In this document: in pieces, positions 1 to 5,063 of the stretch
Numbering within the stretch: the first letter of the stretch is position 1
How the letters are laid out: each line of letters opens with the position of its first letter
DNA from: an uncultured Oscillospiraceae bacterium
GTDB taxonomy: Bacteria > Bacillota > Clostridia > Oscillospirales > Oscillospiraceae
Direction of reading: 5' to 3'
Assembly: GCA_900752305.1 (NCBI GenBank)
Contig: CAADUV010000309.1
Coordinates: 1-6,800, forward strand
DNA: 6,800 nucleotides
Position numbers and translations under genes: made by a program
The notes under the pieces: model-generated
What the model was told of the DNA's origin: nothing
Seen by the model: the letters and a program-made list of their open reading frames with translations, nothing else
Database searches by the model: none

Positions 1-1369
1 CCTGATCGAAGGGGATGCAGCGGCTGCTGACGCCAGCCCGTTCCTTCATGGCCAGCTCGCAGGCCAGGTTGCCGCACCACATGGTCTTGGCAAAACCCTT
101 GCGCTTTTCCATGTTGGCCTTGACTTCTTCCACGGTGGTGCAGGCGTAAGTGTTCTCTTCCAGACGCTTCTTGGCGCTCTCGTACAGGTTGGTGTGCAGT
201 GCCTTCAGCAGCTCCTGCACCGTTTCTTCCAGCTCTGCCAGAGGGACGAAGGTCTTTTCGCCAGTGTCGCGGCGGACGATGACGCACTGTTCTTTCTCGA
301 TGTCCTTGGGGCCGATCTCCACGCGGAGGGGCACACCCTTCATCTCGTACTCTGCATACTTCCAGCCGTTGGACTGATCGGAGTCGTCGCACTTGCAGCG
401 CAGGCCGATGTCCTTCAGGCGAGCTTCCAGCGCATAAGCGGCGTCCAGCACGCCTTCCTTGTGCTGTGCCACGGGGATGACCACCACCTGGATGGGGGCG
501 ATGGGCGGGGGCAGGATGAGGCCGTTGTCATCGCCGTGGGTCATGATGACGGCGCCGATGAGACGGGTGGTGGAGCCCCAAGAGGTCTGATGGGGGTACT
601 GCAGCTTGTTGTCCCGGCCGGTGAAGGTCACGTCATAGGCCCGGGAGAACTTGTCGCCAAAGTAGTGGCTGGTGCCGGACTGGAGGGTCTTGCCGTCCTT
701 CATCATGGCTTCGATGGTGTAGGTGGCTTCGGCGCCGGCGAACTTTTCCTTCTCGGTCTTGCGGCCGGTGACCACGGGGATGGCCAGAGCGTCCCGGCAG
801 AAGTCCACATAGCAGTACAGCTGCTGTTCGGTCTCGGCGATGGCTTCCTCAGCGGTCTCGTGGATGGTGTGGCCTTCCTGCCACCAGAATTCACGGCTGC
901 GGAGGAAGGGGCGGGTGGTCTTTTCCCAGCGGACAACGCTGCACCACTGGTTGTACAGCATGGGCAGCTGACGCCAGGAGTGGAGCACGTGTGCCCAGTG
1001 GTCGCAGAACATGGTCTCGGAAGTGGGGCGGATGGCCAGCCGTTCTTCCAGAGGATCGGAACCGCCGGAGGTGACCCAAGCCACTTCGGGAGCGAAGCCG
1101 TTGACCAGCTCGCCTTCCTTTTTCAGCAGGCTTTCGGGGATGAGCAGGGGCATGGCCACGTTCACATGGCCGGTCTTCTTGAACATCCCGTCCATGATGT
1201 TGACCATGTTTTCCCAGATGGCATAGCCATAGGGGCGCATGATCATGAAGCCCTTGACGCTGGCGTAATCCACCATCTCCGCCTTCAGGCAGATGTCCGT
1301 ATACCATTGGGTAAAGTTTTCCTCCATGGAGGTGATCTCTTTGACCTGTTTCTTATCCTGTTTTGCCAT
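1..1369 (-). CDS. proS: Prolyl-tRNA synthetase, archaeal/eukaryotic-like type, 3' end cut by window edge
   Basis: Cytoplasmic class II aminoacyl-tRNA synthetase that activates proline with ATP and charges tRNA-Pro. 456 codons are present and the C terminus lies beyond position 1. Motif 2 is visible at about residues 147-168 ([20 protein letters not shown], with Arg and Glu contacts) and motif 3 at about 266-290 (GSTTRLIGA then [12 protein letters not shown]). The proline-pocket loop TSE lies at about 116-118. An anticodon-binding domain follows at about 293-395. A C-terminal domain begins with a C-x4-C pair (C432, C437), matching the zinc-binding domain of ProRS from Thermus; the second Cys pair would fall off the edge. 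Motif 2 runs on to motif 3 without room for the large editing insertion of the E. coli type, so this is the shorter type, usually about 480 residues. About 20-25 residues are probably missing. The ATG at 1369 is preceded by a purine-rich AAAGGAAAAG. It has its own promoter. Confidence 0.96.
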   Translation of the reverse strand, partial: MAKQDKKQVKEITSMEENFTQWYTDICLKAEMVDYASVKGFMIMRPYGYAIWENMVNIMDGMFKKTGHVNVAMPLLIPESLLKKEGELVNGFAPEVAWVTSGGSDPLEERLAIRPTSETMFCDHWAHVLHSWRQLPMLYNQWCSVVRWEKTTRPFLRSREFWWQEGHTIHETAEEAIAETEQQLYCYVDFCRDALAIPVVTGRKTEKEKFAGAEATYTIEAMMKDGKTLQSGTSHYFGDKFSRAYDVTFTGRDNKLQYPHQTSWGSTTRLIGAVIMTHGDDNGLILPPPIAPIQVVVIPVAQHKEGVLDAAYALEARLKDIGLRCKCDDSDQSNGWKYAEYEMKGVPLRVEIGPKDIEKEQCVIVRRDTGEKTFVPLAELEETVQELLKALHTNLYESAKKRLEENTYACTTVEEVKANMEKRKGFAKTMWCGNLACELAMKERAGVSSRCIPFDQ

Positions 1370-1444
1370 AGTGCGCAATCAACTCTTTTCCTTTGTGATC
1401 TATCGTATCTCCCTCCCTGGGGGATGAGAATCGTCATACAGCCC

Positions 1445-1474
1445 ATTTTACGGCATAGAGTGATAGATTGTCAA
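1445..1474 (-). promoter_or_regulatory. Promoter of proS
   Basis: Read on the minus strand, a perfect -35 TTGACA (1474-1469) is followed by an 18-base spacer and the -10 box TAAAAT (1450-1445). This predicts a start near 1438 and a leader of about 70 bases. The -35 box begins only about 20 bases past the stop codon of the last small membrane gene. The leader is too short for a T-box, and no T-box sequence was seen. Confidence 0.7.
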
Positions 1475-1495
1475 GGAACGGGGTCTAATATTGGC

Positions 1496-1768
1496 TCAGC
1501 TCTTGTTGGCAAAGCGGGGTAAAAAAGTGCAGATGAGATAGACGCCGATGGTCAGAAACACCTGACCTCCGACAGGAATGGGAGGATCTAGCTTTTTCCC
1601 GCAGAAATAAGAAGGGATGAGCGTGAGAAGTGCTAGGAGCATATACCAAATGTTTGTGACGATCGGGCGGGCGTATAGACCACAAGCTAAAGTATAAAAG
1701 AAAGCCCAAATAATGAGCAGCACAAGGTTCATCCAAAACCAAGGGCTTTTCCAGTCTTTTCGTATCAT
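1496..1768 (-). CDS. Small three-span membrane protein, third of a tandem paralogous trio
   Basis: 90-residue hydrophobic protein of unknown function; I do not recognise a named family. Predicted spans lie at about residues 9-30, 39-56 and 68-84. The N terminus is basic (RKDWK) and the loop between spans 2 and 3 is basic (CGKKLDPP), suggesting an N-in, C-out topology. It shares with the two genes upstream a tryptophan-rich start (here SPWFW), a 'W-x-F/L-F' run in span 1, an LLALLTL-like span 2, a Lys-rich loop ending in Pro, and a C-terminal Y-x-x-x-TF-x-P. That makes it a divergent paralogue, with a longer tail (RFANKS) than its siblings. Its start at 1768 follows an ideal AAGGAGG (1782-1776), 7 bases away. 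It begins 22 bases after the preceding gene and is probably co-transcribed with it. Base composition is lower in GC than the flanking housekeeping genes. Confidence 0.75.
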   Translation of the reverse strand: MIRKDWKSPWFWMNLVLLIIWAFFYTLACGLYARPIVTNIWYMLLALLTLIPSYFCGKKLDPPIPVGGQVFLTIGVYLICTFLPRFANKS

Positions 1769-1790
1769 GTTGTTCCCTCCTTACGAGAAA

Positions 1791-2063
1791 TCATCCGGGG
1801 TAAAAGGTGAGGAAGAAGTAGGTTCCGATGACGATCACGGCCAGCTCCCAATTCCAACTCCAAACCGGGACCCGGAGCTTGTATTTGTCGATGGGGAGCT
1901 TGACGGTCAGGCAGAGCAGGGACAAGAGGGTGCAGCCAAGGTTTGGGGTGCGGGCGACACCGGATTTCCATAAGATTGGATTGGCGAGCAGGTAAAAGAA
2001 CGCGCAGAGGATGATAAGAAGAATATCAATCCAAAACCAGATATTTTTCAGACGTTTTACCAT
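1791..2063 (-). CDS. Small three-span membrane protein, second of a tandem paralogous trio
   Basis: 90-residue membrane protein of unknown function. The reading frame is open further upstream, but the ATG at 2063 is preferred. It has GGAGG at 2073-2069, 5 bases upstream, and from this start the protein lines up with its neighbours (MVKRLKNIWFW here, MKLYKNIWFW in the preceding gene). Predicted spans are at about residues 8-27, 41-57 and 68-88. The second loop is basic (KLPIDKYKLRVP), again giving an N-in, C-out model. The C terminus TYFFLTFYPG closely resembles YVYHTFFYPA of the preceding protein. The gene starts 16 bases after the stop of that gene, which places its ribosome binding site in the short gap and suggests a polycistronic message. 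Function cannot be inferred from sequence alone; membrane location is the only well-supported property. Confidence 0.8.
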   Translation of the reverse strand: MVKRLKNIWFWIDILLIILCAFFYLLANPILWKSGVARTPNLGCTLLSLLCLTVKLPIDKYKLRVPVWSWNWELAVIVIGTYFFLTFYPG

Positions 2064-2079
2064 AGGTACCTCCGGTTTA

Positions 2080-2346
2080 TTACGCAGGGTAGAAAAACGT
2101 ATGGTACACATAGACGAACACAGTCATGATGACAAAGGTGTTCACCCCGAGTGGCTTTTCCAACTTTCTCTTGCTGAGCAGGTAGATGCCCAGCAGGCAG
2201 AGCAGTGCCAGTAGGAACAGCCAGAAGTTGGTGGTGTGCGGCTCGTCTGTGGACAAGAGCAGGCCGTTTCCTTGTAGGAAGAGCGCGAACCACAGGACAC
2301 CCAAGGCCATACAGCCCCAGAACCAGATGTTTTTGTAAAGTTTCAT
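2080..2346 (-). CDS. Small three-span membrane protein, first of a tandem paralogous trio
   Basis: 88-residue membrane protein of unknown function, promoter-proximal in the three-gene set. The ATG at 2346 is chosen over upstream in-frame ATGs because GGAGG lies at 2361-2357 and because the N terminus then matches the next gene (KNIWFW in both). Predicted spans are at about residues 6-24, 40-57 and 69-86. An external loop (STDEPHTTN) joins spans 1 and 2, and a strongly basic cytoplasmic loop (SKRKLEKP) joins spans 2 and 3, which fits an N-in, C-out topology. The protein is rich in Trp, Phe, Tyr and Leu. There are no catalytic-looking charged residues inside the spans and no signal-peptide cleavage site. 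It could be an immunity, transport-accessory or stress-related membrane protein, but nothing in the sequence selects among these. Confidence 0.8.
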   Translation of the reverse strand: MKLYKNIWFWGCMALGVLWFALFLQGNGLLLSTDEPHTTNFWLFLLALLCLLGIYLLSKRKLEKPLGVNTFVIMTVFVYVYHTFFYPA

Positions 2347-2431
2347 GGTGGACAGACCTCCGTTCCGATGGACAGAGTGGACTTCCTGATTTTGTGGAGG
2401 AACTTGTTCTTTTGGAATGGTTTCCAGAAAT

Positions 2432-2460
2432 ATCATATCTTGTTTCTGAGTGGAATGCAA
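2432..2460 (-). promoter_or_regulatory. Probable promoter of the small-membrane-protein trio
   Basis: On the minus strand, a weak -35 TTGCAT (2460-2455), a 17-base spacer and a good -10 TATGAT (2437-2432) stand about 85 bases upstream of the first gene. An inverted repeat, CAGAAA (2425-2430) and TTTCTG (2443-2448), brackets the -10 box and could be an operator. The weak -35 would suit a regulated promoter. Confidence 0.45.
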
Positions 2461-2535
2461 GTGTCTTTCTACAACAAAGTAGTAACAAAAGTTTTAGAAT
2501 TGATTAAGATTTCTGATTTTCCCGCACTCTGTTCC

Positions 2536-2564
2536 TTGCAATCCCCACACCGAGCCGATACAAT
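2536..2564 (+). promoter_or_regulatory. Promoter of the HD-hydrolase/cobO pair
   Basis: -35 TTGCAA (2536-2541), a 17-base spacer and -10 TACAAT (2559-2564), predicting a start near 2571. The leader is only about 20 bases and holds little beyond the ribosome binding site GGGAGGG (2577-2583). The promoter diverges from that of the membrane-protein trio; the two -35 elements are about 75 bases apart. Confidence 0.6.
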
Positions 2565-2590
2565 AGAGAAAAACATGGGAGGGATACGGG

Positions 2591-3049
2591 ATGATCTATA
2601 CCGACTGGACGAAAAAAGCCATGAAGCTGGCCTATGAAGCCCACCACGGGCAGGTGGACAAGGGTGGGATGCCCTATGTGTTCCATCCGTTCCACCTGGC
2701 GGAACAGATGGACGATGAAATTTCCACCGTGGCGGCGCTGCTCCATGATGTGGTGGAGGACACCGACTGGACATTGGAGGCGCTGGCGGCGGAAGGGTTT
2801 CCGGCGGAGTCCTTGGAGGTGCTGCAGCTGCTGACCCACCCCAAGGAGGAGCCTTATATGGACTACATCGCCCGGCTCCAGCACAACCCCATCGCGGTGA
2901 AGATCAAGCTGGCCGACCTGCGCCACAACAGCGATTTCACCCGGCTCAGCGCGGTGACTGCCAGCCAGAAGGAACGACTGCGGCAAAAGTACACACCAGC
3001 CTTTGCGCTATTGGAGGGGAAAAAGTATGATGCACATATATTACGGTGA
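2591..3049 (+). CDS. Small HD-domain phosphohydrolase, RelA/SpoT-hydrolase (Mesh1-like) fold
   Basis: 152-residue soluble protein that consists of the HD hydrolase domain alone, with no synthetase, TGS or ACT parts. The signature elements appear in order. The entry motif H-x-x-Q-x-D-K-G-G-x-P-Y-x-x-HP is at residues 18-33, with H32 as the first metal ligand. The HD pair is H52-D53, inside LLHDVVEDT, with E56-D57 as catalytic acids. The KLADLRHN motif follows, with D109 as metal ligand and N113. These are the metal and catalytic residues of ppGpp 3'-pyrophosphohydrolases and small alarmone hydrolases. However, the Arg that stacks on the guanine in Rel/Mesh1 (R of RKSG) is Asp (D23) here, so the natural substrate may not be ppGpp. 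The start is ATG at 2591, 7 bases after GGGAGGG. The 3' end overlaps cobO by 23 bases, so the two are probably translationally coupled. Confidence 0.88.
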   Translation: MIYTDWTKKAMKLAYEAHHGQVDKGGMPYVFHPFHLAEQMDDEISTVAALLHDVVEDTDWTLEALAAEGFPAESLEVLQLLTHPKEEPYMDYIARLQHNPIAVKIKLADLRHNSDFTRLSAVTASQKERLRQKYTPAFALLEGKKYDAHILR

Positions 3050-3536
3050 TGGAAAAGGCAAGACCACAGCGGCTTTGGGGCTGGCACTGCGCTGGGGCGG
3101 ACGAGGCGGCAAGGTGGTCATCGCCCAGTTTTTGAAGGGGGAGGACTCCGGGGAACGGGTGGCACTGCAGGCGTTTCCCAACGTGACCCTGCTGCCGGTG
3201 CCGGAGACGATGCCCTTTCTGTGGAATATGACTCCGGAGGAACGGGAGCAAGCGGCGGAAACGGCGCAAGATATGCTCCAACGCAGCTGTGCCTTGACGG
3301 ACGAACGTACCTTGCTGGTGCTGGACGAGCTGTGCGGGGTGGTGGAGACTGGTCTGATTCCGGAAGAACTGGCTGACCGGTGCTTGAACCAACTGCCGCA
3401 AGGGGCGGAAGTGGTCATGACAGGACGAAATCCGCCCTCCAAATGGCTGGAACAGGCGGATTATGTGACTGAATTGTGCGCACGGAAGCACCCCTATGAA
3501 CGGGGCATCCAGGCGCGCAAGGGGGTAGAATATTAA
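3027..3536 (+). CDS. cobO: Cob(I)alamin (corrinoid) adenosyltransferase, CobO/BtuR (CobA) type
   Basis: Cytoplasmic enzyme that transfers the 5'-deoxyadenosyl group of ATP to cob(I)alamin or other corrinoids, giving the adenosylcobamide coenzyme. It acts in salvage or late synthesis. 169 residues. The reversed-use P-loop GDGKGKTT is at 7-14, the strand VIAQFLKG at 31-38, a Walker-B-like LLVLDEL at 96-102, and MTGRNPP at 131-137. The family's terminal signature HPYERGIQARKGVEY closes the protein. Compared with the E. coli enzyme (about 196 residues) it lacks the N-terminal extension before the P-loop. The start is placed at the ATG at 3027 (a second ATG follows directly) because GGAGGGG lies at 3013-3019; an in-frame ATG at 3003 has no such site. 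It overlaps the HD gene by 23 bases and ends just before a strong terminator. No other cobamide gene is in view, which fits a salvage role. Confidence 0.94.
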   Translation: MMHIYYGDGKGKTTAALGLALRWGGRGGKVVIAQFLKGEDSGERVALQAFPNVTLLPVPETMPFLWNMTPEEREQAAETAQDMLQRSCALTDERTLLVLDELCGVVETGLIPEELADRCLNQLPQGAEVVMTGRNPPSKWLEQADYVTELCARKHPYERGIQARKGVEY

Positions 3537-3540
3537 AAAC

Positions 3541-3569
3541 AAAAGGCTGTGGGACTCCACAGCCTTTTT
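3541..3569. terminator. Bidirectional intrinsic terminator between cobO and the 68-codon gene
   Basis: A perfect 12-base-pair stem: AAAAGGCTGTGG (3541-3552), loop GACT, CCACAGCCTTTT (3557-3568). A T-run follows on the plus strand. On the minus strand the stem is followed by TTTTGTTTTT. It lies 5 bases past the cobO stop and 10 bases past the stop of the convergent small gene, so it probably serves both transcripts. Confidence 0.93.
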
Positions 3570-3578
3570 CGATGTAGC

Positions 3579-3785
3579 TTATGCGATGGAAACCTCGTAC
3601 CACCGTTTTCCGTCGGCCAGCTCCTCCAGCGGCTGGAACACAGCGGAGGGGAACAGACCGGTCAGCTCCGCCAGCTCCTGAGGAGACAGGCGCAGCTCAT
3701 GACAGCCCTGAATGGGCATCCCGTCAAAGGCGTCCAGGAACAATTCCAGGGCGGAGGACGGGGTTACATGTTCTCTCTGTGCCAT
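3579..3785 (-). CDS. Small protein of unknown function, downstream partner of the alanine-racemase-like gene
   Basis: 68-residue, acidic, soluble-looking protein with no predicted membrane span, signal peptide or cysteine motif (one Cys only). I do not recognise its family. The sequence alternates helical stretches (SSALELFLDAFDG; SPQELAELTG) with a C-terminal part (FQPLEELADGKRWYEVSIA) that could form a strand. Support for a real gene comes from its context. The ATG at 3785 lies 9 bases after the stop of the racemase-like gene. A GAGGA ribosome binding site overlaps that stop region. The stop codon sits just before the shared terminator, leaving no other gene for the transcript end. This arrangement implies co-expression, possibly at matched stoichiometry, with the racemase homologue. 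A binding-partner or regulatory role is inference only. Confidence 0.7.
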   Translation of the reverse strand: MAQREHVTPSSALELFLDAFDGMPIQGCHELRLSPQELAELTGLFPSAVFQPLEELADGKRWYEVSIA

Positions 3786-3794
3786 GGCAAATCC

Positions 3795-4856
3795 TCACTG
3801 ATAGACTCTGGGGATGCCGTGGGCGAAGATGGCGTCCATTTGGAACACCGCCAGGTCGCCCTCGCCGCAGTGCAGATCGGTCACGTCGATGGCGGTCTCC
3901 AGAGCGCCTACCCGACCGATGACCTTGGCCTTTTGGCCGTTGATGGTGACGAAGCGATTGCGGCGATCCCGCCAGGCCTTGAAGAACGCCCAGAACCCGC
4001 TCTTGCGGGCGCGCTGGATGCCGAAGCCGTGGTGATACCCCACCGGGATGATGCCCACGCGGGTGGGACGGTGGAGGATGGTGATGACCTCATTGCCCAC
4101 GGTGTGGCCCTTGGGCAGCCAACGGACGGTGTCTAAAATGGCTTCCCCGTGATAGACCGGCCGGAGCTGACTGCCGCGTTTCTGAGTGCGGCAGGCACCC
4201 AAAAAGGCAGAGCCTACCCGCACTGCGCCCAGGCAGGTGTCAGTACCGTTCATGAGGGCGGAGGAACCAGCGGCGTGGACGAGACCGGGGTTGAGGTGGG
4301 CGGACTCGATGGTGTCCAGAACGCTCTGGAACACGGCCATCTGACGGGTGGTGTCCCCGGCACAGGCACACAGGTGGGTGTAGGTGCCGGTGATGGCCAC
4401 GTTGGGCAGATAGTGGTAGATGGACAGCAGTTTTTGAGGCTCGCTGGACAGGAAGCCGCCAAAGCCCATGCCTGTGTCGATGAGCACGTGGGCTTCCGCT
4501 TTCACGCCCAGCTCTTCCGCTACGGCGTTCAGGGCGGTGCCGGTCTCATAGGAACCGATGGTGCAGATGGCACGCTGGGTCAGCAGCTCCACCAGCTCGT
4601 CCCGGTTGGTGGTGGAGCGGAGCATCAGGATCGGCTCCTGGGCGAACCCGGCCTGACGCAGGCGGGCGACATCCTCCGCCTCTTCCACGGCGAAGTGGTC
4701 AATGCCCTCCTCCCGCAGGAGCTTGGCCAGCTCAATGAGACCGGCGCCGTAGGCGTCGCCCACCAGAACGGCGAATATGACGGCAGAACCCGCCCGTTCC
4801 TGGATGATGGCGGTGTTGTGCTTGATGGCGGAGCGTTCAAAAACCAATTGTTTCAC
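3795..4856 (-). CDS. Alanine-racemase-like protein (fold-type III PLP family) lacking the PLP lysine
   Basis: 353 residues from the GTG at 4856. The frame stays open to a TTG at 4967, but that lies upstream of the excellent promoter at 4896-4924, so the GTG start is chosen despite a weak ribosome binding site. The N-terminal TIM-barrel domain is recognisable: AVLVGDAYGAG (29-39), IDTGMGFGGF (126-135), YTHLCACAG (159-167), HAAGSSA (194-200) and VRVG (212-215). The C-terminal beta domain has IPVGY (270-274) and GRVGALETAIDVTD (314-327). In alanine racemase the first motif reads AVVKANAYGHG, where Lys carries PLP; here it is Val32. The carbamoylated Lys and the Arg before and after DTGMG are Leu125 and Phe132, and the Met-Asp of GRVCMD is lost. 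The second catalytic Tyr (Tyr274), Tyr36, His161 and Ser198 remain. The segment after GY is about 15 residues longer than usual. Classical racemase activity is therefore unlikely; a non-enzymatic, regulatory or altered-chemistry role is inferred. Confidence 0.88.
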   Translation of the reverse strand: MKQLVFERSAIKHNTAIIQERAGSAVIFAVLVGDAYGAGLIELAKLLREEGIDHFAVEEAEDVARLRQAGFAQEPILMLRSTTNRDELVELLTQRAICTIGSYETGTALNAVAEELGVKAEAHVLIDTGMGFGGFLSSEPQKLLSIYHYLPNVAITGTYTHLCACAGDTTRQMAVFQSVLDTIESAHLNPGLVHAAGSSALMNGTDTCLGAVRVGSAFLGACRTQKRGSQLRPVYHGEAILDTVRWLPKGHTVGNEVITILHRPTRVGIIPVGYHHGFGIQRARKSGFWAFFKAWRDRRNRFVTINGQKAKVIGRVGALETAIDVTDLHCGEGDLAVFQMDAIFAHGIPRVYQ

Positions 4857-4895
4857 GGCAATACCACAACTTTCTGTCGAGAATAAAGTGCTTTC

Positions 4896-4924
4896 ATTAT
4901 AACGCGATTTGGCACTTTTGACAA
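4896..4924 (-). promoter_or_regulatory. Promoter of the alanine-racemase-like operon, with inverted repeat
   Basis: On the minus strand: -35 TTGTCA (4924-4919), a 17-base spacer and a perfect -10 TATAAT (4901-4896). Transcription should start near 4889, giving a leader of about 33 bases to the GTG at 4856. A 7-base inverted repeat, AAAGTGC (4885-4891) and GCACTTT (4912-4918), brackets the -10 box. One arm lies at the start site and the other abuts the -35, a plausible operator position. Confidence 0.8.
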
Positions 4925-4956
4925 GAGGAAACCAGGGGGGGCGAGGGAGCTTTTCC

Positions 4957-4985
4957 TTGTATTTCAAGGGGTGAAATGGTATACT
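4957..4985 (+). promoter_or_regulatory. Promoter of miaB (extended -10)
   Basis: -10 TATACT (4980-4985) preceded by a TG one base upstream (4977-4978, extended -10), and a weak -35 TTGTAT (4957-4962) at 17 bases. The start is expected near 4992, giving a leader of about 70 bases. It diverges from the racemase-like promoter; the -35 boxes are about 32 bases apart. A TTGACA at 5014-5019 has no convincing -10 partner. Confidence 0.5.
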
Positions 4986-5063
4986 GGATTACCACACAAC
5001 GATTTGACACATGGCGTCCTGCACCACGAAAATGCCTGGCGCTGTTTGGGAGGAAGCATAACA

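Noticed and set aside
1370..1440. T-box riboswitch in the proS leader
   Set aside because: The leader is only about 70 bases. I see no T-box consensus, no specifier stem and no terminator/antiterminator pair.
194..1522. 442-codon plus-strand open frame opposite proS
   Set aside because: Its product is low-complexity (rich in Gly, His, Asp, Val) with no recognisable domain. It is the mirror of a well-supported proS reading frame and lacks a ribosome binding site.
2504..2986. 160-codon minus-strand open frame opposite the HD gene
   Set aside because: Antisense to a clear HD-domain gene and without a start signal. It would also run through the divergent promoter region.
4149..4886. 245-codon plus-strand open frame opposite the racemase-like gene
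   Set aside because: It is the antisense shadow of a gene with clear family motifs and a strong promoter. The product shows no motif.
4857..4967. TTG-initiated 37-residue N-terminal extension of the racemase-like protein
   Set aside because: The extension spans the TATAAT and TTGTCA boxes, so it would lie upstream of the transcript start. Family proteins begin close to the KQLVFERSAIKHN segment.
4971..5063. GTG-initiated 31-residue extension of MiaB
   Set aside because: It overlaps the extended -10 promoter element and has no ribosome binding site, whereas the ATG at 5064 has GGGAGGA at good distance.
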